The notes: generated by a model not told the origin, from the letters alone. DNA of 64,000 nt from Pyrobaculum islandicum DSM 4184 (GCF_000015205.1 NC_008701.1:1553436-1617435), one strand, 5' to 3'; counted from the stretch's first letter, positions 32,989 to 46,680 are shown. Numbers and translations: made by a program.

Positions 32989-34506
32989 GTGACCAACATC
33001 ACTTTTTTGAATGTATCCATCGCCAAGAATTTCCTAAATGAGACACTCCAAGTGTTAAATAAAACTAGAGAGGGGCCGGTTACAGTTTCAAACGCCCCTG
33101 AGGTGCCCCTCTGGCTACAACATGCAATGTTAACTCTCTACCTCACCCTCTTAGCTCTTACAATCTTGTTAATAGCACACTATATTTATTACGCAAGACA
33201 CGCCAGAGTTGTCGAGGGCACTTTGGGAGACCCTCCTGTCGATACCCCCCTCTCGATAATTATACCAGTTAAAAACGAGTCTATAGAGACTATTATAAAC
33301 GCGGTAAGAAGACTGGCCGAGTTACAGTGCTCTAATGCAGAGGTGATTATCGTATCTGACGATCCTCCCGAAAAGGTGACTGAGATGGAGAAGGCACTGG
33401 CGGGACTGCCCGTCAGAGTGCTTAGGAGGCCAAACCCCACTGGCTACAAGGGGACTGCCTTAAACTGGGCGGCGGAGTACGCCAAGGGGGAGATCCTCCT
33501 CTTCTTAGATGTAGACAGCGTACCTCCGCCAGATTTGTGCTCTAGAGCCCGAGCTGTGGGCGAGAGAGAGATCGTATTTTTAGGCTGGGACGGCTACGCC
33601 GCTGTTAAAACCCCCATCGCCGCTCTTCAGTTGTTTCTCTACAAGTACCTCTTGTACTATGTCGCAATCCTCGGCCGCCATAACACAAGACATCCAGTTT
33701 TTGCCCTGGGGTCAGGAATCGCCTTGAGAAAGAGTTTTCTAAAGGAGATAGGCGGTTTTTGCAACTGTACAGCAGACGACTACGACATATCTATGAAGGC
33801 GTATCTCAACGGCGGACGCGTCGTTTACCTTCCCGGACCTCCCGTATATGTCGAAGTTCCAGCGGGTTATGGCGCGTTTAAGAGACAGTACGCCAGGTGG
33901 ACCTACAACTCTGCCTACCTCTTGGCCCAATACGCAAGTAAGATACCTAAGTTAAAGATGCCGTTTATACACAAACTAAGCGTGTTCCTAAATATTATAA
34001 CACACCCACTTATGATAATTACAACTTTTGCGCTGACTGTGGCGTCTTTAGCGATGAGCTATATGGGGATACTCCTACCCCCGTTCCATATTTTGATATT
34101 ACAAATGGCGCTATCTCTATTGGCGCTAGTCCAAGTATTCTACGTGTATAAACTAGCTAAACAAGATGGCCACAGCTTCGCCGAGGTAGCCGGCATGCTC
34201 GCAAAGTCTGCAGCCCTCCTCCTAGCCCTCAGCCCATACCTAACGTTCTATGTGATATTAGGTCTCTTGAAGAGGAGGATAAGATGGTATGTAACGCCTA
34301 AAGGCCTGGCCGTTTTAAAAAGCGGAGCTCTAGGACTTTATGAAATATCTATTTTGGCCACACTTGCCATAATTCTAACGGCCGCTCTCTATGTGGCAAA
34401 TTGGCTACTTGCAATAAATGCCGCGATGCTACTCGCAATAGCGTCTTATGTCTTCTTCCGTATAGCTATGCCCTCTTCACAATTGGGTAGGGTATTACGT
34501 CTTTGA
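32989..34506 (+). CDS. Membrane-bound GT2 glycosyltransferase (cellulose-synthase-like)
   Basis: The 505-aa protein has a membrane helix at about 48-68 (ML TLYLTLLALTILL region), then a GT2 domain: SIIIPVKNESIETII, LLFLDVDSVPPPD, CTADDYDISMKAY and QYARWTYNSAYLLAQ (the QxxRW-like acceptor motif). Four or more membrane helices follow. Such enzymes polymerise or transfer sugars from nucleotide-sugars at the membrane. The N-terminus (NITFLNVSIAKN) has several N-x-S/T sites and may face outside. GTG 32989 has a TATA element about 25 bp upstream. The last 41 bases overlap convergent lysS. Confidence 0.82.
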   Translation: MTNITFLNVSIAKNFLNETLQVLNKTREGPVTVSNAPEVPLWLQHAMLTLYLTLLALTILLIAHYIYYARHARVVEGTLGDPPVDTPLSIIIPVKNESIETIINAVRRLAELQCSNAEVIIVSDDPPEKVTEMEKALAGLPVRVLRRPNPTGYKGTALNWAAEYAKGEILLFLDVDSVPPPDLCSRARAVGEREIVFLGWDGYAAVKTPIAALQLFLYKYLLYYVAILGRHNTRHPVFALGSGIALRKSFLKEIGGFCNCTADDYDISMKAYLNGGRVVYLPGPPVYVEVPAGYGAFKRQYARWTYNSAYLLAQYASKIPKLKMPFIHKLSVFLNIITHPLMIITTFALTVASLAMSYMGILLPPFHILILQMALSLLALVQVFYVYKLAKQDGHSFAEVAGMLAKSAALLLALSPYLTFYVILGLLKRRIRWYVTPKGLAVLKSGALGLYEISILATLAIILTAALYVANWLLAINAAMLLAIASYVFFRIAMPSSQLGRVLRL

Positions 34507-35914
34507 TAGACTCGGCGTTTGTAATAACCATCGCCAGCCTATCAATGCCTATGCCCACCCCGCCTGTGGGAGGCATGCCAAACGACAGCTCTTCGACGAA
34601 ATCCCAGTCGAGGGGGTGCGCCTCCTCCTTTGGAAACAGCTCCTCCTCTCTCACGAAGTATTCATACTGACGCACCGGGTCGTTCAACTCCGTGTAGGCG
34701 TTAGCCACCTCGTGCCCCCCCACGAAGGCCTCGAACCTCTCCACGAGGCCCCTCTTCTCCCTATGGGGTTTACAAAGCGGCGTGGACTCCTCGGGGTAGT
34801 CCAGCACAAAGGTGGGCTCTACCAGCTTCTTCTCCACCAGCTTCTCGAAGAGCTTCACCAGGGCGATACCCCTGTTGTAGACCTTGACCGGGACCTGCAG
34901 CTCCCTGAGCTTCTCCTTTATCTGGTCGTCCGTAAGTCTATCCGGGTCGACGCCCCCGTACTCCCTAAGAGCGTCGTGGAGGGTGATCCTGCGCCAGGGC
35001 GGGGAGAAGTTTATGGTCTGGTCTCTATACTTCACAACGCCTGTGCCTAAGACGGCGGACACGGCCTCGTACACCACCTCCTCCGTCAGCTTCATCATGT
35101 CGTTGTAGTCAGCATAGGCTTGATATGCCTCGAGAGACCAGAACTCGGGGTTGTGAAGCGCGTCGATATCCTCGTTGCGGAACTGAGGCCCCACCTCGAA
35201 CACCTTGGGAAAACCGGCGATGATGTAGCGCTTTAGGTACAGCTCGGGGGATATACGGAGGTACCACTCCTCATCTATAGCCCAGATCTTCGTCGTAAAG
35301 GGGCGCGCGGCGGCGCCGCCGTAGATCGGCTGGAGAACCGGCGTGGGGATCTCTATAAAGCCGCGTTTCCACATGGCCTCTCTCAGCGCCTGTATAAACT
35401 TAGCCCTCGCCGCGATCCTCCACCGGAGCTGGAGATCCAAGACCATAGCCACCGAGCGGTATCTCATGTAAAACGGCGAATCCCGGTCCACCTTCCCCCA
35501 CTCCGGCAGAGGCTGAACCGCCTTAGCCAAGAGGACTAGGGAGGAGGCCCTCACTGCATAGTCACCCCGTTGCGTCTTAACTATTACCCCCTCTACGCCG
35601 ATGTAATCTCCCCGCCATATGTAGTCTAGGAGTGAGTGTCTCGGATCTGCCATGACTTGAAACCTTGCCCCGTCTTCATAAAGGTCTATAAAAACAACGT
35701 TAGGATGTCTCCTTATGTCAGTTACCCTACCAGCAGTTCTTATCACAAGGCCAACCCAAGGCTCTAGAAGCGCCTGCCTCCTCAGCTCGTTAAGAGCCCT
35801 AACGCTGTGGGTTATGCGGAAGGAGTGGGGATAGGGCTCTACTCCAGCCTCTCTCAGAGAATTCACGATCTTCCGCCACTCCTCCACCTTTTCAAGACTC
35901 TGTCTCACAGCCAT
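34466..35914 (-). CDS. lysS: Lysyl-tRNA synthetase, class II
   Basis: The 482-aa protein has an N-terminal OB-fold anticodon domain (GLVIRTAGRVTDIRRHPNVV) and the class II catalytic motifs: motif 2 FEVGPQFRNEDIDALHNPEF and motif 3 GVGIGIDRLAMV. It charges tRNA-Lys. The frame is open to 36055, but ATG 35914 (MAVRQSLEKVEEW) fits the family and lies about 24 bp after TTTTTATAGGT (around 35933-35943). It is the last gene of a same-strand run beginning at the wHTH regulator. Confidence 0.93.
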   Translation of the reverse strand: MAVRQSLEKVEEWRKIVNSLREAGVEPYPHSFRITHSVRALNELRRQALLEPWVGLVIRTAGRVTDIRRHPNVVFIDLYEDGARFQVMADPRHSLLDYIWRGDYIGVEGVIVKTQRGDYAVRASSLVLLAKAVQPLPEWGKVDRDSPFYMRYRSVAMVLDLQLRWRIAARAKFIQALREAMWKRGFIEIPTPVLQPIYGGAAARPFTTKIWAIDEEWYLRISPELYLKRYIIAGFPKVFEVGPQFRNEDIDALHNPEFWSLEAYQAYADYNDMMKLTEEVVYEAVSAVLGTGVVKYRDQTINFSPPWRRITLHDALREYGGVDPDRLTDDQIKEKLRELQVPVKVYNRGIALVKLFEKLVEKKLVEPTFVLDYPEESTPLCKPHREKRGLVERFEAFVGGHEVANAYTELNDPVRQYEYFVREEELFPKEEAHPLDWDFVEELSFGMPPTGGVGIGIDRLAMVITNAESIKDVIPYPIVKRA

Positions 35915-35942
35915 TGCGACAACAAACCAACACCTATAAAAA

Positions 35943-36572
35943 CTAGTCAACCAAGACAATACCCCAACCTCCAAAAGACACCTCTCTAACCACGGGAATT
36001 CCAAGGCGGACCTTAAGCTCAGCCGCCCTACGGAGAGCCCAGCGAGAGGGCACATCTACAAATCGCACAACGGCATTTCCAACTACATCCACGAGGCGCG
36101 ACACTGCCACCGCCACGCCAGAGCCCACTGCGGCTCCCTGAAGGGCTATCCTCCAGCGGGAGGGCCCCACCTCCGCCAAGCGCTCCACCGCGACGCGACG
36201 GGGGTCGCCCCCCACGACTTCGACTCGCCTCAGCCTCGGCACCCGGCCAAGCGCCTCTACCACATAGGCTAGGGGGGCCACCTCCAAGCGGGAGGGGTCC
36301 CCCCCGTCTACATACACAAAGCGGTTTGAGGCGGCGTACTGCGCGGCGGCGTTGTCCACATAGGCCACCACATACCTCCCCACCTCGCCCCCCGACACCA
36401 CCACCCCCAGTGCCCAGCGGGAGAAGGGCCCCCACCCCCTCCGCAGAGCCCACAGAGAGAAGTCGTCTATGAGGAAGGCCTTAACCTTAATGCCCACGTG
36501 CCCCCTCGGCACCACGACAGCCGGCTCCTCCACCCTCCTCACCTCGCCCCCCTCCAGTACCAGCCTCCACAT
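35943..36572 (-). CDS. Uncharacterised protein, weakly MDR-like, coupled to ubiD
   Basis: The 209-aa protein (GHVGIKVKAFLIDDFSLWAL, then WALGVVVSGGEVGRYVVAYV) resembles the GroES-like half of medium-chain dehydrogenases, but it lacks Zn-binding Cys/His residues and a clear Rossmann motif. ATG 36572 overlaps the ubiD stop (TGATG), which shows tight coupling. A GTG one codon earlier is the alternative start. The composition is very Gly/Val/Arg-rich. The function is unknown; a partner or accessory role for the decarboxylase is possible. Confidence 0.5.
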   Translation of the reverse strand: MWRLVLEGGEVRRVEEPAVVVPRGHVGIKVKAFLIDDFSLWALRRGWGPFSRWALGVVVSGGEVGRYVVAYVDNAAAQYAASNRFVYVDGGDPSRLEVAPLAYVVEALGRVPRLRRVEVVGGDPRRVAVERLAEVGPSRWRIALQGAAVGSGVAVAVSRLVDVVGNAVVRFVDVPSRWALRRAAELKVRLGIPVVREVSFGGWGIVLVD

Positions 36573-38005
36573 CACCGCCCCAGAAGCCTACGCACCACCT
36601 CCTCCACGCGCGCCGCTACGTCGGGGTCGGGGGCTACCTCCTCAGGCCACGGCCTCCCCCCGTACTCCTCCGGGAGCTTCCTCGTTGCGTCTATCCCAAG
36701 CTTAGAGCCGTAGCCGGGGACTGGCGAGCCCGTGTCTAAGACGTCGACGTGCGCCCCCGGCACCACCACCACATCTCGCTGGGGGTCAACCCGCTGCGCT
36801 ATGGCGAACACAACCTCGTTAAGGTCGTGGACGTTAACGTCGTGATCCACCACGACCACAACCTTGGTCAAAGACAGCATGTGGCCGAGTCCCCAAAGCG
36901 CAAACATGACCTTCTTCCCCTGGCCGGGATACCGCTTACGGATAGAGACGATGGCGACGCCTTGGAAAAGGCCGTACATGGGCAAGTTCAGATCCACCAC
37001 CTCCGGCATGAGGAACTGGAGCACCGGGAGGAAGACCCTCTCAACCGCCTTGCCCATGTACGCGTCCTCAAGAGGCGGCCGGCCCACCACCGTGCCGTAG
37101 TAGATGGGGTCCTCCCTCCTAAGCAGAGCCTTGGCCTTGAAGACGGGGTAGAGACCTCCCCGGTCGTACACGCCGTAGTGATCGCCGAAGGGCCCCTCCT
37201 TCCTCAGATTTCCAACGTCTACACAGCCCTCCACCACGGCCTCGGCCCGCGCCGGGATGTGGAGGTCCGTGGCGACGCCTTTCGTCACCTCCAGCCCGCC
37301 GCCCCTGAGCACCCCCACGAATAGGTATTCGTCGAGGGGGTAGGGCGTTGGCATCATGCCGCTGAGGAGAAAGGCGGGGTCCCCCCCGATGACAATCGCC
37401 GCATCTACACAGCCTTGGGAAGAGCCGAAGAGGTCGGCCGCCCTTTTGTGGATCTGGGCGTGGACAACAGCCTCCCTCTCTCCCAGGATCTGAATCCGGT
37501 ACACCCCCAGGTTATATACACCTCGGACATCTCTCGTGACCAAGACGCCGTATGTTATATAGCGGCCGGCGTCTTTAGGCCAGTTCTTAAAAGCCGGGAT
37601 AGAGAGTAGGTTAGGCTCCTCTACTACCTCCTTCACCGGCCCCCCACGCACGACCCTAGGCGCGTAGCGGCCTAGCTCGAAAAGACCAACAGCAGCCCTA
37701 AACTTGTCTAGGAGAGAAAGGGGAGGCGGAGTGGCGAAGGGCTCCACAAGTCGCTTGCCTACATCCTCAAGCCGCTCAACGCCAAGGGCCAGCTTAATTC
37801 TATCAAGAGACCCGAAGAGGTTCCCCACCACCCGCCATCCCGGGAACCCCCTAACCGACTCAAATAAGACGGCGGGCCCCCCGCCGTACATAACCCTCCT
37901 CAACACCTCGGGGATCTCAAGCTCGGGGGAGAGGGGGTCGGAAACCCTCCTCAGCCACCCTCTCTCCTCCAGAGCAGACAGAAACTCCCGCAAGTCAGAA
38001 AACAC
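36572..38005 (-). CDS. ubiD: UbiD-family decarboxylase (prenylated-FMN type)
   Basis: The 477-aa protein follows the UbiD plan: MFSDLREFLSALEERGWLRR, FESVRGFPGWRVVGNLFGS, YRIQILGEREAVVHAQIHKR, and EGPFGDHYGVYDRGGLYPVF with the catalytic E-x-D region. Archaeal relatives include trans-anhydromevalonate 5-phosphate decarboxylase of the modified mevalonate pathway, so a role in isoprenoid precursor synthesis is a good candidate. No ubiX-like prenyltransferase is nearby. GTG 38005 follows a TATA-like GTTATTTAGCC about 23 bp upstream. Confidence 0.85.
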   Translation of the reverse strand: MFSDLREFLSALEERGWLRRVSDPLSPELEIPEVLRRVMYGGGPAVLFESVRGFPGWRVVGNLFGSLDRIKLALGVERLEDVGKRLVEPFATPPPLSLLDKFRAAVGLFELGRYAPRVVRGGPVKEVVEEPNLLSIPAFKNWPKDAGRYITYGVLVTRDVRGVYNLGVYRIQILGEREAVVHAQIHKRAADLFGSSQGCVDAAIVIGGDPAFLLSGMMPTPYPLDEYLFVGVLRGGGLEVTKGVATDLHIPARAEAVVEGCVDVGNLRKEGPFGDHYGVYDRGGLYPVFKAKALLRREDPIYYGTVVGRPPLEDAYMGKAVERVFLPVLQFLMPEVVDLNLPMYGLFQGVAIVSIRKRYPGQGKKVMFALWGLGHMLSLTKVVVVVDHDVNVHDLNEVVFAIAQRVDPQRDVVVVPGAHVDVLDTGSPVPGYGSKLGIDATRKLPEEYGGRPWPEEVAPDPDVAARVEEVVRRLLGR

Positions 38006-38023
38006 AATTGGGCAGAGACCGGG

Positions 38024-38917
38024 CTAAATAACTCTAACGCCGAAGAGACGCCCCAGCCATTCGCCCAACATATAGGTCAGGGCGGCGGTCCCCAGCAGAA
38101 GACCCACCGTCTGCAGAAACTCGTACTTGAAATCTCTCCCCGTGTATACAGACCCCTGGAAGGTCAACATGAAGCTCAGCAGAACCCCCACGGCGATAGA
38201 GGCGGCGAAGGCGAGGTAGATGTCGTGGGTAAGGAAGTAGGGAAGCGACATGAGAGACACAGCCGCAATGTAGCCCACGCCAGTAACCAAGGCCGCCACT
38301 GCGGGGGATTTCCCAACCTCGTGGCGCGTCTGGAGGTAGGAGGCAGACGCCATGGAGATGGCGGCACCTATCCCCACAATAAGGCCGATGACCCCCGCCA
38401 CAACGGTGCTGTTGGTGGTGCCCAGAGTCCCCGCGTGGGCCCCAGTGATCTCGATCACCGCGTCCGCCAGACCCAACACCAGAGACCCCATGTACCTCAC
38501 GATAGTCTCGTCGATTTGCTCCACAAGCGCCACCTCGTGCTCCTCCTCATCCCTAATAATGCGGCGGAGGGCCTCCAGATCCTCCCCCCGGAGCACCCCC
38601 AGGAGGGACTTGTACCGCGCCACCGCCTCCACCTCCCCACGCTCCAGAAGCTTAGCCACGAAGGTAACCCCAAAGACAAACCGCAGGAGAACCATAAACA
38701 AGGCGTAGAGCCGCGTCCGCCACACCGGCGGCCTCACGCCGGCGATACGGCTCCAGAACCTGAAGTGGTCCAGCTCAGCTGCCGCCAAAGTCTCCAAAAC
38801 CCCCCTCCGCCCCGCGTTTCTCTCCACCCGCGCCAAGGCGCTGTACACTATATATTCTTTATACTCGTCCAGCGCCGCCTCCCGCGCGATTTTGTACAAA
38901 CTAGAATCTACTTCCAT
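38024..38917 (-). CDS. Ferritin-like - VIT1/CCC1 fusion membrane protein
   Basis: The N-terminal about 130 residues look like a ferritin/rubrerythrin four-helix domain (LDEYKEYIVYSALARVER, LETLAAAELDHFRFWSRI, IIRDEEEHEVALVEQID, with E and E-x-x-H ligand patterns). The C-terminal part has five membrane helices of the VIT1/CCC1 iron/manganese transporter family (GLADAVIEITGAHAGTLG, SMASASYLQTRHE). This fusion likely senses or oxidises iron and exports it. ATG 38917 has a TATA element (TTTATAAAC) about 25 bp upstream. A wHTH gene lies 23 bp upstream. Confidence 0.82.
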   Translation of the reverse strand: MEVDSSLYKIAREAALDEYKEYIVYSALARVERNAGRRGVLETLAAAELDHFRFWSRIAGVRPPVWRTRLYALFMVLLRFVFGVTFVAKLLERGEVEAVARYKSLLGVLRGEDLEALRRIIRDEEEHEVALVEQIDETIVRYMGSLVLGLADAVIEITGAHAGTLGTTNSTVVAGVIGLIVGIGAAISMASASYLQTRHEVGKSPAVAALVTGVGYIAAVSLMSLPYFLTHDIYLAFAASIAVGVLLSFMLTFQGSVYTGRDFKYEFLQTVGLLLGTAALTYMLGEWLGRLFGVRVI

Positions 38918-38940
38918 CAAGAAACAAGTTGGAATGTAGT

Positions 38941-39345
38941 TTATAAACCTTGGCTCTTCTTCCAGTGGTAGAGATTCCTCGCGATAGAGAGGAGAGAGAG
39001 GCCCACCTCCCTTCTATCCTCCTGTAGCGAAAGCACTGCCTCCATAAACGGCGTATTTCCATCGACCCCCCGAGACCTAAGATACGCCCAGAGATCTCTA
39101 AAGAAATCAGTCATCTTAAGTGAGTTGAGATAGGCGTCAAGAGTATCTCTCAAAACGGCAATCCGCTTCCTTCCCTGGACCACAGTGAAAATAACACCAT
39201 CTCGCTCTAATACATAGAGATGCCACTGCGCGGCCCCATAGGAGATGCCCAAAGCCTTAGCGATCTGGTAGACAGACGCGCTGCCCCGCTCCTTTAGAAA
39301 CTCCACGATACGTCTCCTAATCTCAGAAGGCTCCACAAGAGACAT
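38941..39345 (-). CDS. Winged-helix transcriptional regulator
   Basis: The 134-aa protein has an N-terminal winged helix: EIRRRIVEFLKERGSASVYQ, then IAKALGISYGAAQWHLYVLE and the wing VIFTVVQGRKRIAVL, followed by a helical C-terminal part (TDFFRDLWAYLRSRG). This is the ArsR/MarR-like form. It directly precedes the ferritin-VIT gene and may control it, and perhaps metal homeostasis. ATG 39345 fits a TATA box (TTTTATAGG) about 20-25 bp upstream; a GTG three codons earlier is possible. Confidence 0.75.
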   Translation of the reverse strand: MSLVEPSEIRRRIVEFLKERGSASVYQIAKALGISYGAAQWHLYVLERDGVIFTVVQGRKRIAVLRDTLDAYLNSLKMTDFFRDLWAYLRSRGVDGNTPFMEAVLSLQEDRREVGLSLLSIARNLYHWKKSQGL

Positions 39346-39387
39346 AAAAGCCACCTATAAAACCTTAAACTGAAGAGAGAGGGGAGA

Positions 39388-39402
39388 AAAACTTTTAAAC
39401 AT
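39388..39402 (+). promoter_or_regulatory. rRNA operon promoter (BRE/TATA)
   Basis: GAAAAACTTTTAAAC is a purine-rich BRE followed by a strong archaeal TATA box. Transcription would start near 39424, giving a leader of about 165 nt before 16S. That leader holds a GCCGGGC-AAAA-GCCCGGC hairpin (39441-39458 region) and GC-rich sequence that probably forms the 16S processing stem. Confidence 0.6.
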
Positions 39403-39587
39403 CCATGTTCAAGAGAAGACGCGCCCTTATGATGTGAAGCCGGGCAAAAGCCCGGCAGACTAACCCTCATGTTCCCCGGACGTCCCCCCCTGGAAACCCC
39501 AGGCCGGGGCGCCGGGGAGAAAACCCCACGCCGCCGCCAAGGAGAAGCCCGGACAAACCCACCCCCCGGGCGGCCTTGCGGCCGTCC

Positions 39588-41088
<1,501 letters not shown>

Positions 41089-41137
41089 CCCGGGGGTGGG
41101 TAGTCCAAAGGGCTTCTCCTTGGCCCCGCAAGCCGCC

Positions 41138-44200
<3,063 letters not shown>

Positions 44201-44242
44201 CGGCGTGGGGGTTGCCGTAACATACATATACCCCCTTCCGGT

Positions 44243-44311
44243 ATGGGTAGGTGGGTATTTGTCCTCCTGTTGGCTGGCCTGGCGCTTGGCTATAGTGTGT
44301 TTTGGGGGTGA
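44243..44311 (+). CDS. Very small hydrophobic ORF after 23S rRNA (22 aa)
   Basis: MGRWVFVLLLAGLALGYSVF is a single hydrophobic helix with a basic start, 12 bp after an AT-rich CATACATATA. It may be chance. The rest of 44201-44601 holds a CCGCC-TAA-GGCGG hairpin near 44550 and an inverted repeat CAGTT-GCGT-AACTG near 44440, with no recognisable gene. Confidence 0.2.
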   Translation: MGRWVFVLLLAGLALGYSVFWG

Positions 44312-44601
44312 TCTTATTCACTGTGACGTCGGCTCGTACCGCCATCTCCGCTCTCCTTTCCTGGCTCTGGGGTGGTAGATGGAGACGTCGACAGTTGCAT
44401 AAACTGGCGTCTTAGTGCCGTCCTTGTGTGGGGTGGCCTGCAGTTGCGTAACTGTTGCAAGCCCGGAGGGTTGTCTACGCTATTTGCAGATGTCTGGGGT
44501 TTGCTCTCAAGCTCCACGCGTCTTAGCCTTCGCTAATCTCTGGGGACAACAGGCCGCCTAAGGCGGAGTTTAGCAATAAGTTTTTTATAGTGTAGATTTA
44601 T

Positions 44602-44994
44602 GTGTGGTCTCTTGTCTTTTTGGCGGGCGGCGCCTTGGCGCTGGCTTTTGGGCTTAGGGAAGTTGCTCTTCTGGTGGCTGTGGCTGGGGGGCTTTTTCAT
44701 ACTCTTGTGCTTAAGCCGGCTGGAGCATGTGTAAGAGGGAGGTTTTCCGGTTGTGAGGTAGTTTTGGCCTCGCCTTATGCAGCCCCCCTGGGGGTGCCTC
44801 TTCAATATCTGGGAGCTCTCTGGTTTGTTGTAGCGCCACTTGCGCACTGGTTTGGTTTTGGCTTGTTTTGGGCCGTCGTGGGTCTTGTGGGCATTGCCGC
44901 ATTGGTGGGGCTTGAGGTGAAGCTTAGGGCTTTCTGTCTCTACTGTACCATAGCCCACGGGCTTGGGCTTGTGGTTATCCTAGCCCTAGTATAA
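44602..44994 (+). CDS. Vitamin K epoxide reductase (VKOR) family protein
   Basis: The 130-aa membrane protein has four hydrophobic helices. It carries the VKOR loop cysteines (ACVRGRFSGCEVVLASPY), the conserved Ser/Gly (GVPLQYLGALWF) and the active-site CxxC in RAFCLYCTIAHGLG. In prokaryotes VKOR reoxidises DsbA-like proteins to form disulfides, using quinone. This suits a lineage known for disulfide-rich proteins. The start is GTG 44602 with TTTTTTATAG about 20 bp upstream; an ATG at 44600 is out of frame. Confidence 0.88.
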   Translation: MWSLVFLAGGALALAFGLREVALLVAVAGGLFHTLVLKPAGACVRGRFSGCEVVLASPYAAPLGVPLQYLGALWFVVAPLAHWFGFGLFWAVVGLVGIAALVGLEVKLRAFCLYCTIAHGLGLVVILALV

Positions 44995-45181
44995 GCGAGC
45001 CTATTTCCCTTCAGTCCGGTTTCTGGTTCTTAGAGGGGCCGCATATCTGGCTTGGTGCTGTGACCCCCTTCTCGCCCTGGAGGGTGAGGCTTTCTGTATA
45101 AGGCGTAACGGGCGGAGGTAGGCGGATGTTGTGTGCAAAATTTGCTTGCTAAGGTTTTTTATTTAATGTGGGGAAAGAGCT

Positions 45182-46360
45182 ATGGTTTGGTTAGAGAACA
45201 TAGAGTTTGTAAAGTCTGATGTTTTTTATAAACTTTCAGATTTACTTAGCGTTGCTGGAGATATCCTTAGGCAGGGTGGCGTTGTTAAATCTATCGGCGT
45301 AGATGACGCGTTGAGAGTGGTAGAGGGACATGAGGTTTTTCACGCGCTTAAGTTATTGGGAGTTAGGAGAGTGCCTATTTCTAGAGGCCGATCTAAGGAG
45401 GTGTACGTCCCGTTGGAGACATTGGGTTTTTATGACGATGTGGCATGTCCCGGCCTTAGGGTGTTTGACAACACTGTGGAGCTTCTCTATAAAAACTGGC
45501 CTACTCCACTTTTTAAGCTGAGATCTCTGTCGCGTAGAGGTCTGACTGTATGGGCTAAGTGGGAGGCGTATAATCCCTTTAGTTGGAGTATAAAAGATAG
45601 AGTTGGTTGGTATATGTTTACAAAGGCGCTTGAAGAGGGGAGAGTTTCTCAGTTATTATACGAGGCCACATCGACAAACACCGGCATGACTCTAGCCGCA
45701 ATGGCGGCAATCCACGGCGTAAGAGCTAGGCTCTACCTCCCCTCTACGGCGCAGAAGTCAAGCGATGTTTGGCTAAAAACGCTGGGCGCAGAGGTGGTTA
45801 GAGTGTCTAAGCCTTTAACGGTGGATTTCGTTGGCGATGTAGAGAGGGAGGCCGCAAGAGATGGTGCTATTCATCTGAACCAGTTTGAAAACGACAGAAA
45901 CTTCGAGGTGCATCTGAAATACACCGCTAAGGAGCTAGATCTACAGCTGAGACACACTGGGGTTTTTCCCAGGGCTATAATCGGCGGTTTAGGTACTTCG
46001 GGACATATGTCAGCTCTCTCGTTTTATTTCAAAAATAGGTATCGCGGCTCTGTCAAAATATACGGCGTACAACCAGCTGTTGGACATGTGATTCCAGGTA
46101 TTAGACGTATAGAGACGGGGATGAAGTGGGTTCATTTAGTGGAGCTAGACGGCGTAGTAGATATAACTAGAGAAGATGCTGTCAACGCGGCGATTGAAGT
46201 GGCACGTAAAGACGGAATTTTAATAGGCTTAAGTAGCGGCGCAGTGGCAAGCGCCTTCTTAAAAATAGCCGACCGCCTAGAGGAGGGACATTACATCTTA
46301 ATATTTCCAGACAACGGCCTTAAATATGCCGAAATTTACTCAACATATGTAAAAGACTAG
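45182..46360 (+). CDS. Cysteine synthase family enzyme, probable O-phosphoserine sulfhydrylase
   Basis: The 392-aa PLP enzyme has the fold-type II motifs: PFSWSIKDRVGWYMFTKALE with the PLP Lys, ATSTNTGMTLAAMAAIHGVR, and GGLGTSGHMSALSFYF (phosphate loop). An N-terminal extension of about 110 residues before the catalytic part is like that of Aeropyrum O-phosphoserine sulfhydrylase, which accepts O-phosphoserine or O-acetylserine. ATG 45182 follows TTTTTTATTTAATG by about 22 bp. It is a stand-alone gene. Confidence 0.8.
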   Translation: MVWLENIEFVKSDVFYKLSDLLSVAGDILRQGGVVKSIGVDDALRVVEGHEVFHALKLLGVRRVPISRGRSKEVYVPLETLGFYDDVACPGLRVFDNTVELLYKNWPTPLFKLRSLSRRGLTVWAKWEAYNPFSWSIKDRVGWYMFTKALEEGRVSQLLYEATSTNTGMTLAAMAAIHGVRARLYLPSTAQKSSDVWLKTLGAEVVRVSKPLTVDFVGDVEREAARDGAIHLNQFENDRNFEVHLKYTAKELDLQLRHTGVFPRAIIGGLGTSGHMSALSFYFKNRYRGSVKIYGVQPAVGHVIPGIRRIETGMKWVHLVELDGVVDITREDAVNAAIEVARKDGILIGLSSGAVASAFLKIADRLEEGHYILIFPDNGLKYAEIYSTYVKD

Positions 46361-46680
46361 CGTTTTCTTATGGTGGCGTAGAGGAGGTATCCGAGGGCTA
46401 GCCATAGGGGCGGGGAACCATGGGTAGATAGTTTTTGACGGCTGTGGATATTATTCTTATGGCTGTGAGCACTATGGCGGCGGTTGAGGTTGTGGGAATC
46501 CGCATATGCACGACGACTAAAGGCGTTGTATAAAACGCCGCGTTTCGTGACTAGGCTAAGGAGAAAGCTATCATCAAGTAGTTTTATTAGGGACTCCACT
46601 GCGTAGACGGCCCGTGCGCTGGCCTTCTCTTCAACCGCTTGCAGAAGGTTGCCTCGCCGGTTGTACACCATAAACATCAA
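46357..46680 (-). pseudogene. Decayed small membrane-protein gene next to the ABC relic
   Basis: The first 53 residues (NRRGNLLQAVEEKASARAVY, then AVESLIKLLDDSFLLSLVTK) look like real coding sequence. The following stretch is a poor frame (ADSHNLNRRHSAHSHK), while the next frame over reads hydrophobically (TSTAAIVLTAIRIISTAV). The original frame then resumes with LWLALGYLLYATIRKR. Two compensating frameshifts would restore a protein with a C-terminal membrane region. It starts at the stop of the ABC relic, so the two probably formed an operon. Confidence 0.35.

Noticed and set aside
36749-37324. 191-aa His-rich plus-strand frame
   Set aside because: It is antisense to ubiD; the His/Arg-rich composition is a mirror of the Val/Asp/Gly codons of the real gene.
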